Of a DNA stretch of 64,000 bases, positions 43,412 to 52,803 are shown one piece after another. A program made the position numbers and the translations under genes. Source of the DNA: Acetobacter suratthaniensis (GTDB taxonomy: Bacteria > Pseudomonadota > Alphaproteobacteria > Acetobacterales > Acetobacteraceae); assembly GCF_017377745.1 (NCBI RefSeq), contig NZ_JAFVMG010000007.1, forward strand, positions 87,737 to 151,736, given 5' to 3'. How positions within the stretch are numbered: the stretch's first letter is position 1; each line of letters begins with the position of its first letter. Below the pieces are notes generated by a model. That model did not search any database and was not told the origin of the DNA. It saw only the letters and a program-made list of their open reading frames with translations.

Positions 43412-44890
43412 TCAATACTCCGTCTGGATCTGGCCATCGAGCCGGATCAGGTTGCCAATGACCCGGATGGGCATCTTGTAAAGCAGGCGGTTCTTGTTCG
43501 CCGGGTCGATCCAGAACACCACCTGATCCGCCAGCGCATCCACATCCATGATCCAGCCTTGCGCTTCATAAAGCTTGAGCTGGATCAGACATTCGGTCTT
43601 GGCGATTTTTGGCGTGATCACGCCATCAACCGTACCAAGCGGACTGTCATCATCCGCCAGTTTCAGGCGGCTCCAGCCAGACGTGTAGCTGCGCCATTCA
43701 TAACGCACACGCGTGTCCGTCTTGGGGGTCATGATGTCGAAATAGGCTGTGCTGGGCAGGCCGTTCGCATCGGTCTTGTAGGTGGTAGGCACGCGCTCGA
43801 TCAGCACCGTGCCATCCTGTTCGACCTTGAAGGTGGTGCCGCCCTGACCCAGAATGACATTGCGCATGTCTTCGTTGAAGAGGTCGGCGGCATCCGGGGC
43901 AAGGCCAGCAAGGCCGGTCAGCACCAGATCCTGCATCTGCCGCGCCGGGTCGCTATTGGCGGCTGTCGAGGCAATGCCGCCCAGAACGGCGGCGGCTTCC
44001 CACGGAGCCCAGCGCGGGGCATTGGCCACAATGGGGGACAGATACGGACAGTTCAGTGTCGCCAGCAGGGCCAGCGTGTCCGAATAGGTGCCACGAAAGC
44101 CCACAAACCCGTGGGCATCCTGCTTGACCATCGCCCCATACCGGCGCGTCAGTTCAGCGGTAAAGGTCGTCAGGTTGGCGGCATCGTTCACCGTCAGATA
44201 CATGTCGGTGTACCATGTGGCGAAAACCGCATCCAGCGCATCGGCAATATCGACCGAGCCAGCACCGCCCGCAAAGGGCGTTATGGTAAAGCCTACCCCC
44301 GCCACCTGATCGGCATGGGCGGCACTCATCCGCAGATCAAGGTCGTTACCGATTACACCGGCTTCGCCAAGCGTCAGGTCAACAGATGCCGTATTGGCGT
44401 TGGCCACGACACTCACCAGAGCAGCCGCATCGCTGACCGCAGCAATGGCCGCCACCATCGCGGCCTGCATCTGTGCCGGTGTCATGCCCCTTGTCAGCAC
44501 GACAGGCACGCGCACACCGCCAATATACAGCGCCACCGTGCCGTTGGCGGTAGGCGATCCCACAGGCAGCACCCCGCCCTTGGCCTTTACGAAGGTGTCA
44601 GCCACCTTCACGCCAATCACGTCGATCTGCTGGTATGGGGCGGCCCCGAGCAGTTTGACCGCAGCGCGCGCCAGTGATGTGCCCGCGCCAAACAGGGCGG
44701 CAGGCTGGCTGGGGTCGGTAATCGGCACGGCGGTCAGGGCATTGGCAACACCCCCCGCAAGCTGCCCGATCAGCAGCCCGCGCAGGGGCATGGATACCAG
44801 GCTCTCCCCATCGCGCACGGCCGTAATTTCGGCATTGCTGCCCGGCACGTTCCAGTTGTCGGGAATTTCCGTCAGGCTTACCGAGGTCAT
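43412..44890 (-). CDS. Tail sheath protein (Mu gpL-like)
   Basis: This 492-residue protein forms the contractile outer tail. It shows the Mu gpL pattern: NWNVPGSNAEITAVRDGESLV, SMPLRGLLIGQLAGGVANAL near the N-terminus, MTPAQMQAAMVAAIAAV, FATWYTDMYLTVNDAANL, and C-terminal AKTECLIQLKLYEAQGWIMD. Its presence fixes the phage as a myovirus-type Mu relative. It overlaps DUF2635 upstream by 4 bp. Confidence 0.93.
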   Translation of the reverse strand: MTSVSLTEIPDNWNVPGSNAEITAVRDGESLVSMPLRGLLIGQLAGGVANALTAVPITDPSQPAALFGAGTSLARAAVKLLGAAPYQQIDVIGVKVADTFVKAKGGVLPVGSPTANGTVALYIGGVRVPVVLTRGMTPAQMQAAMVAAIAAVSDAAALVSVVANANTASVDLTLGEAGVIGNDLDLRMSAAHADQVAGVGFTITPFAGGAGSVDIADALDAVFATWYTDMYLTVNDAANLTTFTAELTRRYGAMVKQDAHGFVGFRGTYSDTLALLATLNCPYLSPIVANAPRWAPWEAAAVLGGIASTAANSDPARQMQDLVLTGLAGLAPDAADLFNEDMRNVILGQGGTTFKVEQDGTVLIERVPTTYKTDANGLPSTAYFDIMTPKTDTRVRYEWRSYTSGWSRLKLADDDSPLGTVDGVITPKIAKTECLIQLKLYEAQGWIMDVDALADQVVFWIDPANKNRLLYKMPIRVIGNLIRLDGQIQTEY

Positions 44891-45114
44891 GATTTACTCC
44901 CGTTCTGGGCCGCCGGGGCGGTTGCCGCCGCTGTGGGGGCGGATGTGGTTTTTGCCGTTGCGGCCGGTGCTTCCACCACGTCGCCCCAGCGGATCAGACG
45001 CCGCCAGAACGGATCGCGGCTATCCACGTCCACCGGCCCGTTGCCCACCAGCCTGCCGCTGGCGTCCCGTAGGGTTTCGGGATGTCTGGGTGTGACACTG
45101 ATCAGCGTGTTCAT
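44887..45114 (-). CDS. DUF2635 protein (Mu gp38-like)
   Basis: This 75-residue protein has RHPETLRDASGRLVGNGPVDVDSRDPFWRRLIRWGDVVE, which matches the DUF2635 family found just before the sheath gene in Mu-type phages. The C-terminal 25 residues are Ala/Thr-rich and disordered. The role is unknown but structural location suggests a tail-assembly function. It overlaps both neighbours by 4 bp. Confidence 0.82.
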   Translation of the reverse strand: MNTLISVTPRHPETLRDASGRLVGNGPVDVDSRDPFWRRLIRWGDVVEAPAATAKTTSAPTAAATAPAAQNGSKS

Positions 45115-45716
45115 GCCTCATCTGCTCCACTGCTCTGTTCCGTTTCGGTCGGCGCGAAATCCCATGTGCCGTCCATCTCATTGAGGTCCTGCAACACGGC
45201 ACTCAGTTCCGTCTGGCTGTAGCCGACGTTTTTCACCACCACGTTCAGGGTCGCGATGGCGGTGCGATCATCAATCCAGTTCGCGGCCTCAAGATTGCTC
45301 GCGCGCCGCACCGCGATCTGGCCCACCCCCGCAATGCGTTTGCTGTCCAGAGCGAAAATGGCCGCCGCCATCATGCCCATCACGCCGGGGGTTTTCGGTC
45401 CACCTTTGAGCAGGTCTTCAGGCTTTTCCTGACGGACAATCAGAAAGACCGGAATACTCACATCCCCCCGATACGCCGCCCCTGACAGGGCGGATGCGTT
45501 CCAGTCCGCCACGCTCATGCCAATGGCCGGGGCGACCTGTGCAATCTGCGCCCATCGCTGGGGCGACATACGCGGCTGCACGGAGTGGTAGCGGAACAGG
45601 CTAGGTGGAAAGACCTGCTCCAGCAGAGCGCGCACCGCCTCATAGGCCGCCAGTATCGGGCCACCATCACGCAGCAGGGGCAGAACGGCGTCTGTCACAG
45701 CCCGAACCCCACGCAT
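45111..45716 (-). CDS. DUF1834 tail protein (Mu gp37-like)
   Basis: This 201-residue protein corresponds to Mu gp37, predicted to be at the head-tail joining end. It has VTDAVLPLLRDGGPILAAYEAV, the AQIAQVAPAIGMSVADW segment and IDDRTAIATLNVVVKNVGYSQTE. It overlaps gp36 by 22 bp. Confidence 0.8.
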   Translation of the reverse strand: MRGVRAVTDAVLPLLRDGGPILAAYEAVRALLEQVFPPSLFRYHSVQPRMSPQRWAQIAQVAPAIGMSVADWNASALSGAAYRGDVSIPVFLIVRQEKPEDLLKGGPKTPGVMGMMAAAIFALDSKRIAGVGQIAVRRASNLEAANWIDDRTAIATLNVVVKNVGYSQTELSAVLQDLNEMDGTWDFAPTETEQSSGADEA

Positions 45717-46114
45717 GGCGGGCGGGTCGCGATACGGCTGAAGTCATTGCCCACATTCAGGGCCACGGCTCCATCCAGTGTCACGCTGCCAGCGTTGATC
45801 CCGCCCAGCCATGCAATCGCATCCTTGCGGTCGGCCCGCATGGCGTCCGAGGGCGCTGTCGCGGTTTTCGTCCACAGCACCCACCGGGCCAGCACGCAGC
45901 AGACCTGAAGCAGCTTGGGCGAAACGCTGGCAAGCGGCATCGCGTAACGACGGCGCAGATAACTGTCGATCTCGTCAGAAGCCACGGCAATGGCCGTGGT
46001 GACCTTCCCCTCGTCAATCGCCGTGTATTCAACTCCGGCAGGCGTCGTGACCGAGATCAGCTCATCCTCACCGAACGCCTGCGTCATATCGGCAACCGTG
46101 GCATAGGCGCTCAT
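45695..46114 (-). CDS. DUF1320 head-tail joining protein (Mu gp36-like)
   Basis: This 139-residue protein matches DUF1320: YATVADMTQAFGEDELISVT at the N-terminus, ATAIAVASDEIDSYLRRRYAMPL-type helix, and VLARWVLWTKTATAP. Members are head-tail connector or adaptor-type proteins. Its start overlaps the gp35 stop by one base. Confidence 0.86.
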   Translation of the reverse strand: MSAYATVADMTQAFGEDELISVTTPAGVEYTAIDEGKVTTAIAVASDEIDSYLRRRYAMPLASVSPKLLQVCCVLARWVLWTKTATAPSDAMRADRKDAIAWLGGINAGSVTLDGAVALNVGNDFSRIATRPPCVGFGL

Positions 46115-46506
46115 CAGAAACCCACCCCGATCAGTTGCAGCATGGGCTCTTCTTCCATGCTTCTGATCTGCTCGGTCGTGAAATGGTCAAACGGGTAAAC
46201 CGCCACCGGTGGATGCTCGATCCCAGCACGCCGGAAGCCCGGCGCGCGGCACACAATGATCAGGCTGCCACGCGGCACGTAACCCATGGGGCCAGTGAAC
46301 AGCCACACCAGACGATCCGGGTCGATCTTAACCGGTGTCCCACCGTCCGCGCGAAGATCCGTACCCGGCAAAACAATACCAGCACCCAGTTCTTGTGGGA
46401 TGATCGTGGCCTCTTCAACCGCAGCGACCAGTTGAGAAATTTCCTCTTCTGATGCAGCGGCTGCGGCGCTGGGGTTGGCAGCATGATCCTTCGGTGCGCG
46501 CCCCAT
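46114..46506 (-). CDS. Phage head-region protein at the gp35 position
   Basis: This 130-residue protein is in the place of Mu gp35. It has an Ala/Glu-rich N-terminal helix (SAAAAASEEEISQLVAAVEE) then a compact domain with CRAPGFRRAGIEHPPVAVYPFDHFTTEQIRSMEEEPML, which resembles the short HI1506-like motif of that family. The function is unknown. Confidence 0.65.
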   Translation of the reverse strand: MGRAPKDHAANPSAAAAASEEEISQLVAAVEEATIIPQELGAGIVLPGTDLRADGGTPVKIDPDRLVWLFTGPMGYVPRGSLIIVCRAPGFRRAGIEHPPVAVYPFDHFTTEQIRSMEEEPMLQLIGVGF

Positions 46507-46509
46507 GGC

Positions 46510-47463
46510 TTACGCCCCCACTGCCTGCGGTAGCCGGTCGGCCACCAGCAGATCGCAGTAATCGGCCCAGACGTTGGATGTCGGGCCATACGTTTTCCCG
46601 TCATCCGCCAGACTCATGACCAGCGTGCTCTTGAGCAGCATGCGCGCAGCCCCTTCCAGATTGCGGGGCACCACCATCAACGTGGGCTGTACGCCATAGG
46701 GCGTTCCATCCCGGCGGCACTGGCTGGCCATGCGGGCAATGGCATCTTGGAACACAGCCCCCGTCAGAGGCCGGTTCGAGCAGAAGGCAAACTGATACAT
46801 GCCGTATCCAGCCGCGCAGCGCCCATCCGTTCCCCACTGGAACTCACGGTGCATGAACACATTCTCGGAATTGAGCTGTGTGCGCGGCGTGATGGTGAAG
46901 GCGCGCCGGTTCTGAAAGATCATCGCTTTCAGCGGCTTGCTCGTATCAAACAGATACCACCACGGCTGCGCTGCCTCCCCATTGGCAATCGTGCTCATAT
47001 TCGCATAGGAAACGGTCTTGCCCGTGCTGGCAGTTGCCTCATGATCGGTATCGAAGAAGTTCTGGCCATCCATGCACTTGCTGGCGCGCCCCTTGGACAG
47101 GGTTTCGTAAACCAGCTTGTCCGGGAAGGTCGCGGCATCCTGACCCAGCGATTCCACCCACGGAAAAATATAGCCGTAGGTGTCGTCTTCCAGATCCTCG
47201 CGTTTGACGCTGAAACTCTCTTCAAACGTCCTGTTGGCCAGCACCATACGGTCAGCCGTGGAAAGCTGGTGTATCTGGCGTGGACCAAGCCACTCACGGA
47301 TACCCGGCAGTTCCGCCATGCGCGGGAAGAAATTCGCAGCGGATGTGGAGGGCATTTCCAGCGCGAATTTCTGCCATGTCGGCTGCACCACACCGAGCGG
47401 GCGGTTGAACGCCAGATTGATGCGCGTGCTCAGCGCGTTGATGTTACCTGCGGTAATTTCCAT
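46510..47463 (-). CDS. Major capsid protein (Mu gpT-like)
   Basis: This 317-residue protein matches Mu gpT major head subunit: QPTWQKFALEMPSTSAANFFPRMAELPGIREWLGPR near the N-terminus, FEESFSVKREDLEDDTYGYI, and RTQLNSENVFMHREFQWGTDGRCAAGYGM, ending in CDLLVADRL. The start lies 13 nt after the decoration-like gene's stop. Confidence 0.93.
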   Translation of the reverse strand: MEITAGNINALSTRINLAFNRPLGVVQPTWQKFALEMPSTSAANFFPRMAELPGIREWLGPRQIHQLSTADRMVLANRTFEESFSVKREDLEDDTYGYIFPWVESLGQDAATFPDKLVYETLSKGRASKCMDGQNFFDTDHEATASTGKTVSYANMSTIANGEAAQPWWYLFDTSKPLKAMIFQNRRAFTITPRTQLNSENVFMHREFQWGTDGRCAAGYGMYQFAFCSNRPLTGAVFQDAIARMASQCRRDGTPYGVQPTLMVVPRNLEGAARMLLKSTLVMSLADDGKTYGPTSNVWADYCDLLVADRLPQAVGA

Positions 47464-47476
47464 TGTTCAGCGCGCC

Positions 47477-47923
47477 TTATGCCAGATACGTCCAGGCGGT
47501 GCCCTGTGCGTCCAGACCGGCAAACGTGCCGACCTGCATCCGCGCGGAACCACCTTCGGGTGTTTGGGTGAGAGAGACGGTCTCATCATCGACCGCGTAA
47601 ACGGGCTTGTTCACGTCAGCCCATGTGGGAGCCACATCGAACGGCAATGCCCATGTGCCGCGTTCGCACCACACACTGCCAGCACCGCTATGCTCGCCAA
47701 ACGTATTGGACGTGCCGGTGTTGTCCTGCCCATGCCGCGCAATGCCCGCGATTGCGACAATGGGAGAAGGCGGTGCCGCAGTACCAGCCTGCGCCAGTGT
47801 GCCATCCTGACACACGGCGGCGATGGACCCACGAAACACTTTCATGCCAGCCGCGACAGGCAGCCCGAATTCAGGCCCATGCCCGCAGGGGATACGGGTC
47901 AGCGCGCGATCATCAGTAAGCAT
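47477..47923 (-). CDS. Head decoration-like protein
   Basis: This 148-residue protein lies between the protease/scaffold and the major capsid, the usual place of a decoration or structural-stability protein. It is rich in small residues and beta-strand patterns (GMKVFRGSIAAVCQDGTL, AIAGIARHGQDNTGTSNTFGEHSG). It overlaps the protease gene by 11 bp. Confidence 0.65.
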   Translation of the reverse strand: MLTDDRALTRIPCGHGPEFGLPVAAGMKVFRGSIAAVCQDGTLAQAGTAAPPSPIVAIAGIARHGQDNTGTSNTFGEHSGAGSVWCERGTWALPFDVAPTWADVNKPVYAVDDETVSLTQTPEGGSARMQVGTFAGLDAQGTAWTYLA

Positions 47924-48917
47924 TGCCAGCCTCCAGCGCCGTGCGTTCGGCGTCCGTCACCTTGAAGGTGGCGTCCATGGCGGCAACGGCCTTCGGGTCA
48001 GCCCCGGCATCCGCGCGCGGGGTTGCCTGCGCCGCATGGGCGGCTCCTGTCATTTGGGAAACCTGCCCCTGCGGAATTTTGGGAAGCTGCGCGATAATCT
48101 TCGCCGCCATTTCAGGGTTGGTGGCATGGAGGGCAACCAGTTCGCCGCGCAGTTCGGCACTGATCACATGCCCATCGCGTGCGGCACCATCCACGGCCGC
48201 TTCCGCCGTGCGCACCGCATCGCGCTGCTTGAGGGCGGCCAGTTCGGTCTGCACGGCCGTGAGGGCCTGCGCATGCGCGCTCTCACCCTCAAGCCGGGCG
48301 CGCACGCCGGTAGCAATGGCCGTGGCGTCCGCGTCCGCTCCAAGGTTGAGCAGCCCGCTCAGGCTGGTATGCAGCGCCCGGTTGGACTTTGCTTCGGCAA
48401 GGGCGCGCTCAACGTCCGCCTGCGTGGCGCTGGCGGGCAGGCCAAGCGCCAGCGCGATGGCTTCGAGATCCATCGTCGTCTCCTGTGTTGTTGTCTGATG
48501 ATGAAGGGCAGTCAGTGTCAGGTTCGGAGCGTTGGTCAGCGATGCCCGCATGATGCGCTTTACCGTTCCGTCCGGGTCATACTCGATCAGTGGGGAAACA
48601 CCCCGGTAGGCATGGTTTTCCATTGCCTGAGCACCGGGCGGCGTCCATTCGACACGCCCCCATATCCCGTCTGCGCGGGCCTGTAGTTCCACAATCCAGC
48701 CCATGGCATGCGCGGGCATGCCGATCTTGGCGGCCGTGTCGGTGGAATGGTTTTCGTCCAGCGTCAGTTTGCCTCTGCCCGCACGCATGGAACTGGCGAT
48801 AACGCCCTGCGGGTCACGCAGCACATACGGCCCACGCCCGTCGTCACCCTTAAAGGTGCCTGCGGGCAGGATGTGTATCCACTCCGGCGGTGTGGTGCCG
48901 GTGTGCGTCTGGGTCAT
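47913..48917 (-). CDS. Mu gpI-like head protease/scaffold
   Basis: The N-terminal half (about 1-150) matches Mu I-type head maturation protease: IHILPAGTFKGDDGRGPYVL, KLTLDENHSTDTAAKIGMPAHAMGW, MENHAYRGVSPLIEYD. The C-terminal half is Ala-rich, coiled and scaffold-like, and an internal ATG at about 48472 (MDLEAIALALGLPASATQ) could give a separate scaffold as Z does in Mu. ATG 48917 is preferred over 48941. The gene follows the proposed late promoter at 48953-48993. Confidence 0.88.
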   Translation of the reverse strand: MTQTHTGTTPPEWIHILPAGTFKGDDGRGPYVLRDPQGVIASSMRAGRGKLTLDENHSTDTAAKIGMPAHAMGWIVELQARADGIWGRVEWTPPGAQAMENHAYRGVSPLIEYDPDGTVKRIMRASLTNAPNLTLTALHHQTTTQETTMDLEAIALALGLPASATQADVERALAEAKSNRALHTSLSGLLNLGADADATAIATGVRARLEGESAHAQALTAVQTELAALKQRDAVRTAEAAVDGAARDGHVISAELRGELVALHATNPEMAAKIIAQLPKIPQGQVSQMTGAAHAAQATPRADAGADPKAVAAMDATFKVTDAERTALEAGNAY

Positions 48918-48952
48918 GTGAAGGGCGCATGTCTTTCGCATGGCCCCAATAT

Positions 48953-48993
48953 CGCGCGGAGCAATCCATGCTGGCAGACTGTCAGATAACAGG
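48953..48993 (-). promoter_or_regulatory. Proposed late promoter element before the head protease gene
   Basis: Read leftward, CCTGTTATC-TGA-CAGTCTGC-CAG (48993-48971), 12 nt, then CGCGCG (48958-48953), ending about 36 bp before the start codon at 48917. The 23-bp core is identical to the one before the endolysin gene. Confidence 0.66.
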
Positions 48994-49154
48994 GGCAGAA
49001 AAGATGTGCTGCGGCACCCCGAAACGCCGGGTCTGATTTTTTCGCCCCAGAGCGTGTCTGGCAGAGAATGCGCCTAATTCCCCGCGCAGTCCCTAAAACA
49101 CGCTGTAGCCCCCTTTTAAACCCTTTTAGAAACCTTTTAAAACCCGCTCACCCA

Positions 49155-49673
49155 TCACACGCCACCATCGCCGCCTATGGCGCGCAGCAGAGCCGCCTCC
49201 AGTTCCTCTATAATCCTGACCCTGTCTTCCTCGGAAAGACCAAGGTAGGGGCGCGCTTCAATCAGCACGCTATCGACGTGCCACAGATGCCCACCCATCA
49301 TGAAAGAGAGATACCGCCCGTTTCTGGGCTGGATCACCGCACCGAACTGATGCACCGGAGCATACACTTCATCCGATCCCACCAGCAGCTCGCTGCCCAC
49401 CACGACAGAGCGGATCGACCCGCGCAGTTTGCCGCTCTCTACCAGAATGCCCACCCCCTGCTTCTCCACTGCCGCATAAAGCGGGTTCAGCGGGGCGTAG
49501 CTCTGCCAGTCCACACCATCGGGATCACGCCCACTGTCAAAGCGCTGCCGCGTGCTGTCTTCCAGCGGCAGCCCTATCGCGGCCAGCACACCTTCAGGAT
49601 GCAGGCCGACCGCCGCGATCCGGCCAAGTGTTGCGTGCAGGTCGTCCCAGTCCATACTCACGGCAACAGACAT
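49155..49673 (-). CDS. Virion morphogenesis protein (Mu gpG-like)
   Basis: This 172-residue protein matches the phage virion morphogenesis family: STRQRFDSGRDPDGVDWQSYAPLNP, GILVESGKLRGSIRSVVVGSELLVGSDEVYAPVHQFGA and ARPYLGLSEEDRVRIIEELEA. The family is needed for correct head assembly and tail attachment in Mu. About 130 bp separate it from the gpF gene, and about 160 to 240 bp from the protease gene. Confidence 0.9.
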   Translation of the reverse strand: MSVAVSMDWDDLHATLGRIAAVGLHPEGVLAAIGLPLEDSTRQRFDSGRDPDGVDWQSYAPLNPLYAAVEKQGVGILVESGKLRGSIRSVVVGSELLVGSDEVYAPVHQFGAVIQPRNGRYLSFMMGGHLWHVDSVLIEARPYLGLSEEDRVRIIEELEAALLRAIGGDGGV

Positions 49674-49805
49674 TGAATTTCCTCCCCGACTTCCGATATG
49701 ATGCCCGTGACGCGCCGAGACATGGTGTTATTCAGCCGACCATAGAACCGCCCCCGTGGCGGGTTCGTTTGGGGGTTCTGGCTGGCCCCCCGGCGCGTCA
49801 TTCCC

Positions 49806-51083
49806 TTACTCGCTTCCGTCCCCGGCACTTTCGTCATCTGGCAGCGCCGCCAGATCGCCCGAGAGAATCTGCATGCCACGCAGCGCCTTCGCGGCTTTCT
49901 CTTTCGTGGTGCGATGGAAGGAGAGCAGATAGTTTTCCGTGCCATCACCCGTAGTCTTCAGCGCCCCCCGATAGAGCTGCCCCGCATGGTGGAAGAACAG
50001 CACCCGCCGCTCGCCCTGACGGGCCACGACATCGGGCCGTGCCAGAGCATCGGGCAGATGTGCGTAATCGGCATCGGTCAGGTCGCCATGCTTATGAAGC
50101 TGCTTCTCCATGGTTTCGCCCGACAGGCGCACGGTGCCGGTTTGCGCGCCCAGCGCCTTGCGCACCGCATCGGGCATTTCCCCGACTGGCACATGCCCCA
50201 CGGGATTTTGCTTCAACCGTAAAATGGCGGCCCGGCGCGCATCATTACGGTGCTCTTCTGGCACGGGTGCCAGAGGCGTTTCGTGGGGGGGCGGGGTCGT
50301 TTGAGCAGGTGGCATGCGCGGCGGTGATGGCGGTGGCGCAACCGGCCCCGCGTCTTCCGCCCTGAAGCGGCCACCAGTCTGGGGTGCCTGTCCCTGCTGC
50401 CACGCCTTGCCGGGGTTGTAGGCAAAGCCGGGGTCGATACCTTCAGGCACCAGCACGGTCTTGCCTGTGCGTTTATTGTACCATGGGCGCGGGTTGAGCG
50501 GCGGCGGTGTGGAAACCTCCAGTCCCATACGCCGCATCATGCGCTCGGACAGGACATTCACCGTGCAATGGCACTTCCAGCCATTGGGTGGGTAATGTGT
50601 GTTCCACCACGGATCATCCGCCCGAAAAATCCGGCCCGACCACGCGACATGCTCGGGCCGTGGATGCTGGCAGGTATGATGCTGGTATTGCCAGTAAGGG
50701 AACATCTCCAGCGCTTCAGGCGTGGTCTGGCGGGCATAGCGTCCGGCTGAATACGCCATGGAGGTGTTCACGCCGTAAATCAGGTTCGAGCGCCATGCAG
50801 CACTACCGTTATGCGCCCAGCCATGCCGGGCCACGATGGCGTCAAACTCCTTGCGGAACGTCTGCGCCGTCAGCTTGCCTGCAATGGCCTGATCAACGGC
50901 CTTGCGCAGATCCTCCAGCAACGCCTCAGACGCGGCCCCCGCCACCATGAAGCCCCGTGCATGCGCCTCATGCCACAGATCGTCCCAGTGCTTTGTTGGC
51001 ACATTGAGTTTCTGCCGGAAAAACGCGCTCGCCTCGGATGGCGGCATACGCAGGACGGAACCGAGGTCGCCCGCATCAGCCAT
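49806..51083 (-). CDS. Mu gpF-like minor head protein with C-terminal toxin-like nuclease domain
   Basis: Residues about 1-250 match Mu gpF head morphogenesis proteins, including YWQYQHHTCQHPRPEHVAWSGRIFRADDPWWNTHYPPNGWKCHCTVN. From about residue 300 a distinct domain follows (VPVGEMPDAVRKALGAQTGT, LSGETMEKQLHKHGDLTDADY, RVLFFHHAGQLYRGALKTTG) that resembles the phage Barnase-EndoU-ColicinE5/D-RelE-like (PBECR) nuclease domains described on polyvalent phage proteins. The role could be injected defence-blocking or RNA cleavage; this is inference. The head domain alone is well supported. Confidence 0.88.
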   Translation of the reverse strand: MADAGDLGSVLRMPPSEASAFFRQKLNVPTKHWDDLWHEAHARGFMVAGAASEALLEDLRKAVDQAIAGKLTAQTFRKEFDAIVARHGWAHNGSAAWRSNLIYGVNTSMAYSAGRYARQTTPEALEMFPYWQYQHHTCQHPRPEHVAWSGRIFRADDPWWNTHYPPNGWKCHCTVNVLSERMMRRMGLEVSTPPPLNPRPWYNKRTGKTVLVPEGIDPGFAYNPGKAWQQGQAPQTGGRFRAEDAGPVAPPPSPPRMPPAQTTPPPHETPLAPVPEEHRNDARRAAILRLKQNPVGHVPVGEMPDAVRKALGAQTGTVRLSGETMEKQLHKHGDLTDADYAHLPDALARPDVVARQGERRVLFFHHAGQLYRGALKTTGDGTENYLLSFHRTTKEKAAKALRGMQILSGDLAALPDDESAGDGSE

Positions 51084-52803
51084 TGGCCGCCATTTCTTCG
51101 TACACCTCGAACTCGCCCAGCAGGTTCGCCACCATCATGCCCTGCGCCATCTGCCGGGCAAATGCATCCTCAGACAGATTCAGCGCCGCCATGCCGCGCG
51201 CCATATCCGCCATGTCGGTGGCGTGCATCACCACATGCCGGGCCTGATCGATCATGCCATCCAGAGCGCTCTGGGCATCACGCGCCATGCCCTGCGCGGC
51301 CAGTTCCATCAGGGTGGGCGCAGCCGGTTGCGTCGCATGGGCCTGCATCAGCCGCCTCAGACGCTCCGACAGCGCCGCATGGGCCGCCCGCTGCTCAGGC
51401 GCTTTTTCTGTCGGCACACGTTCGCTACTAACGGTCGGGGCAGGCACCCGTGCTGGTTCAGTCCGTCCGGCAAGCGCCTCGGCCGGGAGTGTGCGGGGTG
51501 GCTCCACAGGCTGCGGCTGGGCTTTCGTGCCCACCACCAGGTCATCCTGTTCAGGCGGCTTCAGCCCGAAGCGGTCATACAGATCCTGCGCGCGCACCAG
51601 CCAGCCCTGCGGCCCGGCCCATTGAATGGCCGCGATCAGCTCGGTCAGTGGCGGTTCATCCGGCCGCCCTATGGAAATAATGGGATACTGATCCTGCGGC
51701 CCGAAGCTGAAGGCCACCATGGGAGCCGCGCATTGCGCGCTGGCGGTAAAGGACAGCATCAGGGCATCGGCCCGCTCGATGTCATCCTGCACAAGCCGGT
51801 GAATGGCTCCCGATGCATGCGCGCCCGCCTTGCTTTCGGTCGTGCCGGTCTGCCCCAGAACCGCCTTGCTTATTTCCTCATTCAGAAACCGCATCCGCCG
51901 TTCGTGGATATCATTGGCACCCGCGCCGTTCTTGGGCTCCTTGAAGTCGATTTCCATCCCCTGCGGAATCATGGCGGCACAGTTGCCCGCGATATCCGTC
52001 AGGGCGCGGAACAGCACGTTCCGATCCTCTTCCGATGCGCTGGGGCCATAGGTGCCCACCCGCATGGGCAGACCATAATTCTGCACGAACAGCGCCCAGT
52101 CGCGGTTCGTGAACAGCTTGAACATCACCGCCCAGACACAGGCCCGCGTCAATCCGCTCTGGATTGTCAGCCCCGACCATGATGGATGCCGATGCACGAC
52201 AAACTTGCTCGCCATCATGTCCGTAAAGCCGATCTGCGTCACACCATCCGGCACGGGGCTTTTCGCGGGAGCGCCGTTCTGGTCACGGATCAGGATGGTT
52301 TCGCCGTCCTCGTAGCTCACTTCGAACCACCGCTGGGGCCGAAAGCTCAGGCGCTCCGGGTAGTAGTTCCCGGCCTCGCAGTGCCAGTCCATCTCATGGA
52401 CGGAAAACCCCTTGGCCATCGCATCCATCATGTCAAACAGCGCACGACGCAGGATGCCCCGCTCCACCCACCCACGCACAAAATCGGCATGCGCCACATG
52501 TCTGGGATCGTCCGATGCGGGTGTGACCGTAATGGGGAGCTGCGCCACAACCCGTTTGCGTGTGTTCAGCACTCCCAGATAGTGCAGATCGCGCCGCTCG
52601 ATATGCTCGGCCAGCACCTGCCACGCCAGACTGTCGCCCTGATCAGCCTGCGCCATCAATGCGCCGATCCGCGCTGGTGTCAGGTCACCAATCGGGGTCG
52701 CCACCACGGCCGGGCGCAAACCGACCATCCGCGCCCCTGCGGCATCGTCCTTCAGCTCGGTGCTGCTGATCGGCTGTCCATACTGGTCGAGCAGGGTCGC
52801 CAT
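51076..52803 (-). CDS. Portal protein (DUF935, Mu gpH-like)
   Basis: This 575-residue portal matches the DUF935 family (gp29 of Mu): VLNTRKRVVAQLPITVTPASDDPRH, MAKGFSVHEMDWHCEAGNYYPE, FMIVLRKTQIEYED-like YEDGETILIRDQNG, and KLFTNRDWALFVQNYGLPMRVG. It is longer than usual because of an Ala/Pro/Glu-rich C-terminal region (about 440-575). The stop overlaps the o-spanin-like gene's stop region and its start by 1 bp. Confidence 0.92.
   Translation of the reverse strand: MATLLDQYGQPISSTELKDDAAGARMVGLRPAVVATPIGDLTPARIGALMAQADQGDSLAWQVLAEHIERRDLHYLGVLNTRKRVVAQLPITVTPASDDPRHVAHADFVRGWVERGILRRALFDMMDAMAKGFSVHEMDWHCEAGNYYPERLSFRPQRWFEVSYEDGETILIRDQNGAPAKSPVPDGVTQIGFTDMMASKFVVHRHPSWSGLTIQSGLTRACVWAVMFKLFTNRDWALFVQNYGLPMRVGTYGPSASEEDRNVLFRALTDIAGNCAAMIPQGMEIDFKEPKNGAGANDIHERRMRFLNEEISKAVLGQTGTTESKAGAHASGAIHRLVQDDIERADALMLSFTASAQCAAPMVAFSFGPQDQYPIISIGRPDEPPLTELIAAIQWAGPQGWLVRAQDLYDRFGLKPPEQDDLVVGTKAQPQPVEPPRTLPAEALAGRTEPARVPAPTVSSERVPTEKAPEQRAAHAALSERLRRLMQAHATQPAAPTLMELAAQGMARDAQSALDGMIDQARHVVMHATDMADMARGMAALNLSEDAFARQMAQGMMVANLLGEFEVYEEMAANG

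Noticed and set aside
49658..49801. Small leftward frame (47 residues) between the gpF-like and gpG-like genes
   Set aside because: It lacks a recognised family and has no good ribosome site; a GC hairpin in the same stretch lacks a T-run. The gap may be leader sequence.
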